Positions 15,525 to 22,121 of a DNA stretch of 22,121 bases are shown here, piece by piece. The position numbers were made by a program, and so were the translations under genes. The DNA comes from Chloroflexi bacterium RBG_16_57_11. Its GTDB lineage: Bacteria > Chloroflexota > Anaerolineae > Anaerolineales > UBA4823. Below the pieces are notes generated by a model. That model had not been told where the DNA came from, did no database searches, and saw only the letters and a list, made by a program, of their open reading frames with translations. The DNA is taken from the NCBI GenBank assembly GCA_001795165.1, contig MGNS01000023.1, positions 28,403 to 50,523 of the forward strand, given 5' to 3'. Every line of letters begins with the position of its first letter. Position 1 is the first letter of the stretch.

Positions 15525-18380
15525 GGGAGTTTTTTCCGTTCCGTTGGTTGCCTCACGCTCTCGTGAGGCTTGGGCGACCATCCTCCAGGCGAGGGCAATC
15601 ATAAGCCCGACAATGACACCCGCGAAGGTCGCTAATACAATTTCAAATGAGATTGGTGTTTCGGGGAGCAGGTCGCTTTGCTGGATTTGATAAACAAAAA
15701 TTGAGTAAGCCACCAGCCCTCCAATCAGGGCTAGAAAGCCTGCTCGAACCCCCCACCGCACATAACCAATTAACGCGCCTAAACGGTAGATCGCTAAGGC
15801 CATAAATGAGGCGATCAGGACTGCGATCATCCAGTCTGCCAGCCCTGGACGTTGCAACGGCTCGGCTATCCCCGGTGTGGGAGGAGGAATGGGAATCTCG
15901 GTCGGTGGAACCAGGGTCGCCGTTAACGTTGGCTCCTGTGTAGGAGATGCGGTTAGATTCGCCTCACCGGTCGTTGGGATGTCCAGACGTAACACTTCTG
16001 ATTGGGCCGCTTCGCTCTCGGCGCGGATTTCTATCACGCCTGGATTATTAATCGGATAGGTGGTACGCGCAACTCCAAGGTGTGTGATCTCAACTTGACG
16101 CGTGCTGTTCGATTCGACCCCAGAGGTGAATGTGAATGTCACCGGTGTGCCGTCTGGAACAGGGTTGCGGTTGTGATCCAGGATCACACCGGTTCGCAAT
16201 GGGACCACATCACCCACTCGGAAGTCTGGTGCAGGAGGCGGCTCCGGGGTAGCTGTTCCAGTTATGACCTGCGTCGGTGCTGGTAAGTCATATTCGAGTG
16301 GGATAATCTGAGCGGGATCGGGGAACAGGGCTTCGTTCAAGTTATATGCAATTCCCGGCACGGAAACGGGTGAAGACCCAGTCGCACGTAACTCCCCAAA
16401 GAGCAGATAAGCTGCAATCTCGATAAAGCCTGGCGCCTTACTGTATAACGAGTAGTACGCGGTCAGCTTGGAGATATCCGTGGCATCTAAATAATATGGC
16501 GCACAAAATGCGTAAACCATAAGCCTTTTTTGCTGGAAAAGGTCGGGGCGCTCAGTCAGGAAGCGCCGTAACACCTGGAAAGAAGGAACATCCGGACGAT
16601 CTGGGAGCATCGAAAAAATGATCCAGTTCGCCCGCCTCAGATTAAGCTCGAGCTGTAAGGCTTCGGTTGAGTCATTCAACATGAGTTCCAGCTCTTCGAG
16701 TGAGAACGAAGATAGGTTGTTCACACTGACCTGTCCACCCGTTTGTGGACCATACAGACGCAAGACAGCGTCTTGTAGGGCTTGCTCATCGATCAATGGT
16801 TGTGCAAGACAATCGCTACACGCTTTGGCGGTACGAGTATCGGTGATGAAGACGATGCGGTCGTTCTGATTTGGCGGGTCAGGTATAGTCGTATCCAGCT
16901 CAGCTTGGGATGGGCTGAGCAACGTTGCCGCTTTCTGGGCAATTTCGAAGCTGACCTGGCCCGATTGGCCGAGTTCGTCCAGACCGCCTGCCTCGGGGAG
17001 TACATCGCCTAACTGAAACGAGGGGTATAAGCGGTACTTCAAGGTTAAGATTCGCAAGACCGATTCGTCGACGCGCTGAGCAAAAGCTGAATCTTCCCGG
17101 TATTTTTGAGTGAAGAACTCCAGTGTGTGTATCGCCTCGGTAGTCGAGTCAACCTCCTCGCTTGCTGTAAAATCGGCAATGTACAACAGGTCGTTGCCTG
17201 CCAGGAAGGCGTTCAACGCGACCCGACGAGGGTCGAAGGTTTGGCTGGTCAGTGAGTAAAAGCGGCGGATCGCAGCATTGCCAAGATCGTCGCTAACCAT
17301 AATACCGCCATTACTTCGCCAGATCGAAAGACCGGGTAACTCGAACAAAAGGCTGAGTGCCTGGGGGTCCAGGCTGACTGGACGGGTTGTGGCGCGGATA
17401 TTGCCCTGCAAGCCCTGGTAACGGATGTGCGAGGTGAGCAGCGCGTCAGCAGTCTCCTCGGCAGAGCTGGCGTTGCCGGTTACGGCCAGGAAGGGTGCTA
17501 AGTCAAAGTTGGATAGCTCATCCAACGACTTGCGCACTGTGGCAACTTCTTCCTCGGGTAAACGATCGGAGCTACCATGCCCCGGAAAGTGTTTGGCGAC
17601 GACCGCTACCTGACCGTTACTGCCCTGGTGGACGCCGCGCACGTAAGCGCGGCCCATCTCTCCGACCCAATATGGGTCACCCCCAAAGGTGCGTGTGCCC
17701 AGGTTACTGGCGGTCTCCAGCTCGGGTGGCTCGAGCACATCTAACACCGGCCCGAGTAGCAGATTGATACCAAGGGAGGAAAGCTCTTTTCCCAGCACAG
17801 CGCCCGCCTGGCTGGCCAAATCAGGCGTCCATGTCGCGCCCAGCGCCATCCCATTGGGCAGAGTGGTTATTCCATTCAGGATTTGGTCATAAGGATAGCC
17901 ATCGCCCTCTTGTGGTATCCCGACCAGCAGCGGGATATAGTTGGGCAGGAAACTCTCGCCTGTGAGTTGGTTTTCCTGGGGAAAAAGAGACGAATCCCAC
18001 TCGATTGTCTGCAGCTGTTGGACCAGATCGTTGACTTGTTCGGTGGTTTTGCTCGGAAGACCAAAGTTATCCGCGATATTATCGTTTCTTGCCAGGAGCA
18101 CCACACCGCCTACATGATAATTCGAGATTAAAGTGTTCACGGGTGAGCTCGGGCCGGCTTCGGAGCCCTGAAAAGCGATAATGAACAACTGGCCAACGCG
18201 TTCTTCCGGAGTCAGGCTCGCCAGTTGGGCTGCGGCCTGCTCGCGTGCTGCATCATTGGGGCTTTGAGCGAAAGCTTTAAACGTAAAGTTCGGATTGCCC
18301 GCTCCGGCCAGGAGCGGCAACAGGGTTAAAATGCACAGGGCGCGGAAGAACCAGTGAAACCTTCGTCCGGTCAGAATCAC
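15513..18380 (-). CDS. Glycoside hydrolase family 3-like exported protein with C-terminal membrane anchor
   Basis: The 955-residue protein has a signal-peptide-like N-terminus (hydrophobic residues 8-27). A GH3 N-terminal barrel follows, with ERVGQLFIIAF near residue 60, KHFPGHG at 263-269 and nucleophile motif MVSDDL with Asp364. After a second alpha/beta region come an Ig-like segment (about 705-800), a Thr/Pro linker, and three hydrophobic helices (about 845-865, 875-895, 913-937). NagZ-type enzymes cleave N-acetylglucosaminides, but the Asp-His dyad (DSH) normally a few residues after KHFPGHG is absent: the sequence runs SSDRLPEEE. Activity and substrate are therefore uncertain. The start is GTG 18380, six bases after a TAAAAT element. 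Its 3' end overlaps the Ser/Thr kinase gene by 12 bases. Confidence 0.85.
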   Translation of the reverse strand: MILTGRRFHWFFRALCILTLLPLLAGAGNPNFTFKAFAQSPNDAAREQAAAQLASLTPEERVGQLFIIAFQGSEAGPSSPVNTLISNYHVGGVVLLARNDNIADNFGLPSKTTEQVNDLVQQLQTIEWDSSLFPQENQLTGESFLPNYIPLLVGIPQEGDGYPYDQILNGITTLPNGMALGATWTPDLASQAGAVLGKELSSLGINLLLGPVLDVLEPPELETASNLGTRTFGGDPYWVGEMGRAYVRGVHQGSNGQVAVVAKHFPGHGSSDRLPEEEVATVRKSLDELSNFDLAPFLAVTGNASSAEETADALLTSHIRYQGLQGNIRATTRPVSLDPQALSLLFELPGLSIWRSNGGIMVSDDLGNAAIRRFYSLTSQTFDPRRVALNAFLAGNDLLYIADFTASEEVDSTTEAIHTLEFFTQKYREDSAFAQRVDESVLRILTLKYRLYPSFQLGDVLPEAGGLDELGQSGQVSFEIAQKAATLLSPSQAELDTTIPDPPNQNDRIVFITDTRTAKACSDCLAQPLIDEQALQDAVLRLYGPQTGGQVSVNNLSSFSLEELELMLNDSTEALQLELNLRRANWIIFSMLPDRPDVPSFQVLRRFLTERPDLFQQKRLMVYAFCAPYYLDATDISKLTAYYSLYSKAPGFIEIAAYLLFGELRATGSSPVSVPGIAYNLNEALFPDPAQIIPLEYDLPAPTQVITGTATPEPPPAPDFRVGDVVPLRTGVILDHNRNPVPDGTPVTFTFTSGVESNSTRQVEITHLGVARTTYPINNPGVIEIRAESEAAQSEVLRLDIPTTGEANLTASPTQEPTLTATLVPPTEIPIPPPTPGIAEPLQRPGLADWMIAVLIASFMALAIYRLGALIGYVRWGVRAGFLALIGGLVAYSIFVYQIQQSDLLPETPISFEIVLATFAGVIVGLMIALAWRMVAQASREREATNGTEKTPSAH
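15550..15569. terminator. Eight-base-pair hairpin near the convergent gene ends, possible terminator
   Basis: GCCTCACG (15550-15557), loop CTCT, and CGTGAGGC (15562-15569) form a perfect 8-bp stem. It lies 26 bases after the Ser/Thr kinase stop and inside the last codons of the GH3 gene. No T-run follows it on either strand, so it is not a canonical intrinsic terminator. It may still slow polymerase or stabilise a 3' end. Confidence 0.3.
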
Positions 18381-18386
18381 AGCCGT

Positions 18387-18392
18387 ATTTTA
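18387..18392 (-). promoter_or_regulatory. -10 element of the GH3 gene
   Basis: TAAAAT on the - strand lies six bases before the GTG start at 18380, in the 54-base gap after the CoA-transferase gene. No Shine-Dalgarno sequence is visible and no good -35 is seen. This is the same TAAAAT-N6-start layout as the histidine kinase at 4037, so a leaderless transcript is likely. Confidence 0.45.
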
Positions 18393-18434
18393 GCCTATTT
18401 CGCGCCCAATGGGACTTGTTGGTTTACAGCTTTT

Positions 18435-19292
18435 TCAGGAGCGTGGAGTTTCATGCCCGGTTGGTAGCTCCGAGGTCTCGCTGGCAATGATCTCGCGCAG
18501 CAATTGCCGTCGCTCCGCCCCGCTAAGTGCTTCAAGCTTGCGGATGCCCAGCGGGTCAATTTCCTGGCGCAGCAACCTCAATACATCCTCAGTGGGCAGG
18601 GGGGTCTCTTGGATATTTTCAATCACTTCCAGCTGAAAACCGGTATGGGCCTGGATGTAAGCGACATCCACTCCGGGATGATTGCTGATCAACCGCATGC
18701 GCGGTTGCTCCCGCGTGCCACCGCCAAAATCGAACTGCCCGAGGTCGCTGACCAGATAGCGTGGTCCTGACCCCAAACGCCGTGCAGGATGGTACCCCAA
18801 TCCTGAAATGTAATCCAGCCGTGGAACGAAAGTCAGGCGCGAGTGGCGAGGCACGTACAATTGGATATCATCGATAAAGGTCGTTACATCCGGAATGCCA
18901 CCGGTGCCGGGCAATCGAAGCCGCGGATGACGGTAGTCTTTTCCAAAAGCGATGTTGTTGAAATTGCCAGCTGGATCGATCTGTGCCGGTCGGAAGAATT
19001 CCTTGGGTCGCAGACGAGGCAGAATATCGGCCGCAGCGCGGACAAATCCAACATTATTCATCGAAAGGTCTAACCATAGGCTTTCTACCTGGGTCAATCC
19101 CAGTGGGGCCGGTTGGCGGCAGACTCCCTGGCCGATAGCCGAAGTGAAATATAGATTGGGAGCGTGAGTATGTCTGGCCACCAGGTATGCTGCTGCCACC
19201 AGGGGGGTCGCCAGGCCTTGGGCGACAATCTCGCCATCGCACACCTGGCGCGCCATACAGAATACCATGATCTCATCCGGGGTGATTTCCAT
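18435..19292 (-). CDS. CoA-transferase family I, beta-like subunit (orphan)
   Basis: The 285-residue protein resembles subunit B of glutaconate CoA-transferase and its relatives across its whole length. It begins EITPDEIMVFCMARQ, has AQIDPAGNFNN, then the HPRLRLPGTGG region, RLDYISGLG, and ends with LLRQEIDPLG. Such subunits normally pair with an alpha subunit encoded next to them, but the neighbours are a phosphodiesterase and a GH3-like gene. At the position where GctB carries its catalytic Glu54 (just after the APDC segment), this protein has Ser51-Ala52 in APNLYFTSAIG, so classical CoA transfer seems unlikely. IpdAB-type ring-opening hydrolases are a related alternative. The start is uncertain: ATG 19292 matches homolog length, while GTG 19301 and TTG 19304 lie closer to the upstream stop. 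Confidence 0.85.
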   Translation of the reverse strand: MEITPDEIMVFCMARQVCDGEIVAQGLATPLVAAAYLVARHTHAPNLYFTSAIGQGVCRQPAPLGLTQVESLWLDLSMNNVGFVRAAADILPRLRPKEFFRPAQIDPAGNFNNIAFGKDYRHPRLRLPGTGGIPDVTTFIDDIQLYVPRHSRLTFVPRLDYISGLGYHPARRLGSGPRYLVSDLGQFDFGGGTREQPRMRLISNHPGVDVAYIQAHTGFQLEVIENIQETPLPTEDVLRLLRQEIDPLGIRKLEALSGAERRQLLREIIASETSELPTGHETPRS

Positions 19293-19306
19293 CCAGGTCA
19301 CCAAAT

Positions 19307-20098
19307 CTAGCGACTGATCTCTTCCCGGCTTTGGCTGGCCTTACGACGGTATTGTTTTAGAATCTTTTGCGCCAACAGTGGATCATCGGTGAAAATGCCA
19401 TCTACCCCCATATCAAACAGCCGCCACATTTCATCTTCGCGGTTTACCGTATAGACGAATATCCAGCAACCCCGTCTTTGCAGGCGGTTGACCAATGTGA
19501 TTGTGGTGTCTTTCACCTCGGGATGCAGGCTTTGATACCGGACGAACCTGCCCGGCCAGCTGCGAGCCAGTCCACCTTTGATGCCTGGGAAAGCGAGCAG
19601 ACCAATCGGGGCTTCTGGGATCAGATGGCGGATGCGCAGAAGGGCGATTGGGTTAAAGGATGAAAAGACGACCCTGTGGCTGAGTTTGTAATGACGCACC
19701 AGCTCGGCAACTTTCTCTGGTAGTAAATCGAGTGGTGAAGCATAATTCGTCAATTCGACGTTGATATAGGTAAGCTGGCCGACAGCCTTAAAAACCTCTT
19801 CCAATGTTGGGATCGGCTCGCCTTTAAATGTAATATCGAAATGACTGCCTGCGTCCATCTTGCGCAGCTCAGACACACGGAAATCCCCCACCTTGCCATG
19901 GAAGGGCGTCGTTCGATCAACGGTTTGATCGTGGATGACCACCACATGCCCATCCGCAGATAGCTTGGCATCCAGCTCAATGCCATCAGCGCCTTGCTGA
20001 AGCGCCAGTTTGAAGGCTGCCAGGGTATTTTCTGGCGCGTATGCACTGGCGCCTCGATGGGCTATGATAGCTGGACGGGGGAGGGTATCGAACAGCAT
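19307..20098 (-). CDS. Glycerophosphodiester phosphodiesterase
   Basis: The 263-residue GDPD-fold protein hydrolyses glycerophosphodiesters to glycerol 3-phosphate and an alcohol. The catalytic and metal-binding residues are all present: His14-Arg15 in AHRGAS, PENT (22-25), Glu41 and Asp43 in GIELDAKLS, and His56-Asp57 in VIHDQTVDRTT. Later ELTNY and the C-terminal GVDGIFTDDP match the family. There is no signal peptide, so it is probably cytoplasmic (UgpQ-like rather than periplasmic GlpQ). The ATG at 20098 is 22 bases after the AAA ATPase stop and its TAG ends close to the CoA-transferase start, which suggests a three-gene operon without an obvious shared pathway. Confidence 0.95.
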   Translation of the reverse strand: MLFDTLPRPAIIAHRGASAYAPENTLAAFKLALQQGADGIELDAKLSADGHVVVIHDQTVDRTTPFHGKVGDFRVSELRKMDAGSHFDITFKGEPIPTLEEVFKAVGQLTYINVELTNYASPLDLLPEKVAELVRHYKLSHRVVFSSFNPIALLRIRHLIPEAPIGLLAFPGIKGGLARSWPGRFVRYQSLHPEVKDTTITLVNRLQRRGCWIFVYTVNREDEMWRLFDMGVDGIFTDDPLLAQKILKQYRRKASQSREEISR

Positions 20099-20120
20099 AG
20101 CAGGTAGTGATTCGGACTAA

Positions 20121-21563
20121 TTATATGTCGACGAAATATGCTTCTGCAGCGCGGTCGATCATATCTGTGGTCATCTCGGGGCTGATATTGAGATACCGAG
20201 AGATATCCAGGATTTGATCGCACAGGTCGCGAGGGTGCGAGGCGCGTAATTTTCGGTTCCGCCGGATATACCACTCCTGGAGCAGGTAAGCTAAACCGGA
20301 TTCATCATAGGTGACGCCCTTTGAGGAGGCTACGTCTTTGAATATCTCACGATATGCCTCATACGTCGGATCGACAATTTGGATCTTATGGCGCAGGCGA
20401 CGCAAGAAAGCCTCGTCTACGAGGTCCTTAGGCGGCAGGTTGGTAGAAAAGATCACCAGCACATCGAATGGCACTTCAACCTTCCGGCCAGTGTGCAGCG
20501 TCAGGTAATCGATGCGATTTTCGAGGGGAACGATCCAGCGGTTTAGCAGATCGCGTGGTCGTACCAATTGGCGACCGAAGTCATCGATCAGTAGAATACC
20601 GCCGTTCGCTTTGACCTGAAATGGGGCTTCATAGAACTTGTGCACATCATCGAAAGCCAAATCCAACCCTGCAAGGATCAGCTCACCGCCGGTCATGATA
20701 AACGGGCGGTGGACGCGCACCCAGCGCATGTCGCGCCGAGGCCCGTAGCGAACTGCGCCAGCGCTTGAAGAATCTTGGGTCGATGAACCCAGTCCACCGG
20801 TCCCGGGCTTATTCAGGCCGCCGGTGCCCGGCTTGGGTGTTAAGCCGCCCGTACCGGTCTTCAATGGCGGTTCGTCCGGGACGATCCGGTGATTGACTTC
20901 GTCGTAAAGCTTGACAACCAGGCCATCGATGTAAATCGCGTACGGTATATAAATGGTTTCATTAAGCATCAAGCTCCCAACCGCCCGTGCTATGCTGGTT
21001 TTGCCGTTGCCAGGGGGGCCATAAAGGAAGATGGACGTGCCCGAGTTTACCGCCGGACCGATGCGCTGAAGCAATGGCTCACTAAGCACGAGGTGGGATA
21101 ATACCTGGCGTAGATCGATGTCTTTAATAGTAATTCGTTGGCGAGCCTGGCTGAGGATTGCCCGGTTATAAGCTTCCAACGGCACCGGAGCAGGTCCAGC
21201 GTACTGGCTGCGCTCCAAGGCCTCCCGCGCCCGGTTGATTCCTAAACCGGTGATGCCGTAAATATACGTTCCTTCGCCGAGGCCTACCTGCTGGGCGGTT
21301 TTGACCTCTATCAGTTTCTCACGCTTCAGGACTTCTAAGAGCTGGTCGATCACTCCTGGGAAAGGCAAGGCCATTGCATCAGCTATTTTGAAGCCACTCA
21401 TATAGCCTTGATAATACAAAACTTTTAATGCCAGGTCTTGAAGCCATAGCCCTGAGAGTCCGGTCTCTTCGACTCGCGTGATCGGATTCGGTAAGAAAGC
21501 GGATCGGGCTGTATCTTTTACACCCAGAAGGCCAGTGTTTTTTGGGGCGCGAGCAACATCCAT
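20121..21563 (-). CDS. AAA-family ATPase with N-terminal winged-helix-like region and PGTGGL repeats
   Basis: The 480-residue protein has an N-terminal region (about residues 30-125) that looks like a winged helix. It is followed by an AAA ATPase core with Walker A GPPGNGKTS (about 181-189), Walker B GILLIDDFGRQ (about 319-329) and a sensor-1-like VIFSTNLPP. A C-terminal helical lid contains YIRRNRKLRASHPRDL. Between the Walker motifs, about residues 233-258 hold three copies of a (P/T)GTGGL repeat. It probably remodels a protein complex, but the target is unknown and I do not recognise a named family. AGGAG at 21573-21577 is nine bases from ATG 21563 but touches ATG 21572, so 21563 is chosen. 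GDPD follows in the same direction. Confidence 0.87.
   Translation of the reverse strand: MDVARAPKNTGLLGVKDTARSAFLPNPITRVEETGLSGLWLQDLALKVLYYQGYMSGFKIADAMALPFPGVIDQLLEVLKREKLIEVKTAQQVGLGEGTYIYGITGLGINRAREALERSQYAGPAPVPLEAYNRAILSQARQRITIKDIDLRQVLSHLVLSEPLLQRIGPAVNSGTSIFLYGPPGNGKTSIARAVGSLMLNETIYIPYAIYIDGLVVKLYDEVNHRIVPDEPPLKTGTGGLTPKPGTGGLNKPGTGGLGSSTQDSSSAGAVRYGPRRDMRWVRVHRPFIMTGGELILAGLDLAFDDVHKFYEAPFQVKANGGILLIDDFGRQLVRPRDLLNRWIVPLENRIDYLTLHTGRKVEVPFDVLVIFSTNLPPKDLVDEAFLRRLRHKIQIVDPTYEAYREIFKDVASSKGVTYDESGLAYLLQEWYIRRNRKLRASHPRDLCDQILDISRYLNISPEMTTDMIDRAAEAYFVDI
20790..20870 (-). repeat. Three tandem TGTGGL/PGTGGL peptide repeats inside the AAA ATPase
   Basis: The encoded peptide reads KTGTGGL, KPGTGGL and KPGTGGL with two-to-three-residue spacers. 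Each copy uses different synonymous codons (for example GGTACGGGCGGC, GGCACCGGCGGC and GGGACCGGTGGA), so the repeat is old and preserved at protein level. The segment is probably a flexible loop. Confidence 0.8.
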
Positions 21564-21572
21564 GTGAATCAT

Positions 21573-21577
21573 CTCCT
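21573..21577 (-). promoter_or_regulatory. Shine-Dalgarno that decides the AAA ATPase start
   Basis: AGGAG on the - strand is directly adjacent to one ATG (21572) and nine bases from the next in-frame ATG (21563). Only the second spacing is suitable for initiation. Confidence 0.65.
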
Positions 21578-21615
21578 GATTTGGCTGAGCTTTTTCTACG
21601 CCTGAAAACCACTTC

Positions 21616-21625
21616 GATTATAATC
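21616..21625. promoter_or_regulatory. Palindromic bidirectional -10 element GATTATAATC
   Basis: This perfect palindrome carries TATAAT on both strands (21619-21624 on +, 21622 down to 21617 on -). It lies in the 130-base region between the divergent AAA ATPase (start 21563) and glycosyltransferase (start 21694), so it could initiate both. The -35 regions are weak. It is identical to the element upstream of tgt (9190-9199). Confidence 0.45.
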
Positions 21626-21693
21626 TAAATGCGGGTATTAGCGGCGATCCGCGAAATTACAATCCAGATAGAATTAAGGTGGACTTATTAATT

Positions 21694-22121
21694 ATGTTCG
21701 TCAGTGTCATAATTCCTGCCTATAATGAAATCAATACCATAGCTCAGATTGTGCGCCGGGTGCAGGCGACTGGCATCCCCGCTGAAATTGTCGTTGTGGA
21801 TGACGGTTCGACGGATGGAACCCGTGACGTGCTGAAGCAGTTGGATGGCAATGGGAACGTACGTGTGATCCTGCGCGAACGCAATCAAGGCAAAGGCGCG
21901 GCAGTGATGGACGGCATCCGTGCAGCAAAGGGAGAAGTGATCCTGATCCAGGATGCAGACCTGGAATACGATCCGCGCGACTACCCGGCTTTGCTCAAAC
22001 CGATTGAGGAGGACATTGCCGACGTGGTTTACGGCTCGCGCTTCCTGGGGGCGCCACGCCGGCCGACTATGTTCTGGCATATGGTGGCGAACAAGCTGCT
22101 CACCTTTATGACCAACATCCT
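21694..22121 (+). CDS. Glycosyltransferase family 2 (3' truncated by window end)
   Basis: From ATG 21694 the frame stays open to the last base, giving 142 codons of a GT-A fold enzyme. The N-terminus VSVIIPAYNE, the VVDDGSTDGT nucleotide-binding motif, NQGKGAAVMDGI, and LIQDADLEYDP with a DxD metal-binding motif are typical of the dolichyl-phosphate mannose synthase/undecaprenyl-phosphate glycosyltransferase branch. It would move a sugar from an NDP-sugar to a lipid or glycan acceptor at the membrane. AAGGTGGA (21677-21684), nine bases upstream, is the ribosome-binding site. The C-terminal part, which would show any membrane helices, is outside the window. Confidence 0.93.
   Translation, partial: MFVSVIIPAYNEINTIAQIVRRVQATGIPAEIVVVDDGSTDGTRDVLKQLDGNGNVRVILRERNQGKGAAVMDGIRAAKGEVILIQDADLEYDPRDYPALLKPIEEDIADVVYGSRFLGAPRRPTMFWHMVANKLLTFMTNI

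Noticed and set aside
1..22121. Search for CRISPR, tRNA, rRNA, insertion sequence, toxin-antitoxin or phage defence genes
   Set aside because: No regularly spaced repeats, cloverleaf-like sequence, transposase, or toxin-antitoxin and defence hallmark proteins were recognised by eye; a tRNA or covariance-model scan was not possible.

Overview
The window is a dense, moderately GC-rich bacterial chromosome segment. It holds fourteen complete protein genes and two that run off the ends (an ABC exporter half on the left, a family 2 glycosyltransferase on the right). I see no tRNA, rRNA, CRISPR array, insertion sequence or phage gene, and no non-coding gap longer than about 250 bases. The gene mix suggests a member of the Chloroflexota, perhaps Anaerolineae: a multi-GAF histidine kinase, an FHA plus winged-helix regulator beside a Ser/Thr kinase, a CpXC zinc-ribbon protein, a DUF4032 kinase-like protein, and a membrane-anchored GH3-like protein. 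This taxonomic call is inference from family content.

Left part (1-7195, + strand): two ABC half-transporters and a DUF4032 kinase-like gene overlap by 1-4 bases and form one operon. Motif differences between the two ATPases predict a heterodimeric exporter with one consensus and one degenerate ATP site. A 1052-residue membrane sensor histidine kinase with about four GAF domains follows from its own promoter.

Middle (7223-15524): uppP (lipid carrier recycling) and tgt (queuosine tRNA modification) lie on the - strand as a tight pair. On the + strand a class III aminotransferase overlaps a soluble GAF-PAS histidine kinase by 11 bases, and a CpXC-domain protein follows. Then come a - strand FHA/winged-helix regulator and a + strand Ser/Thr kinase. 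These two diverge from one shared, nearly symmetric -10 element and look like a kinase/phosphothreonine-reader pair.

Right part (15513-21563, - strand): reading in transcription order, an AAA ATPase with a PGTGGL repeat insert, a glycerophosphodiester phosphodiesterase and an orphan CoA-transferase beta-like subunit are closely spaced. The CoA-transferase appears to lack the catalytic glutamate. A GH3-like exported protein with three C-terminal membrane segments follows, probably from its own promoter. A glycosyltransferase diverges at the right edge.

Two patterns recur. Several genes without a Shine-Dalgarno sequence have a TANNNT -10 element 6-8 bases before the start codon, suggesting leaderless mRNAs. 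Two intergenic regions carry the same perfect palindrome GATTATAATC as -10 element. All functional calls come from reading motifs; no database search was possible.
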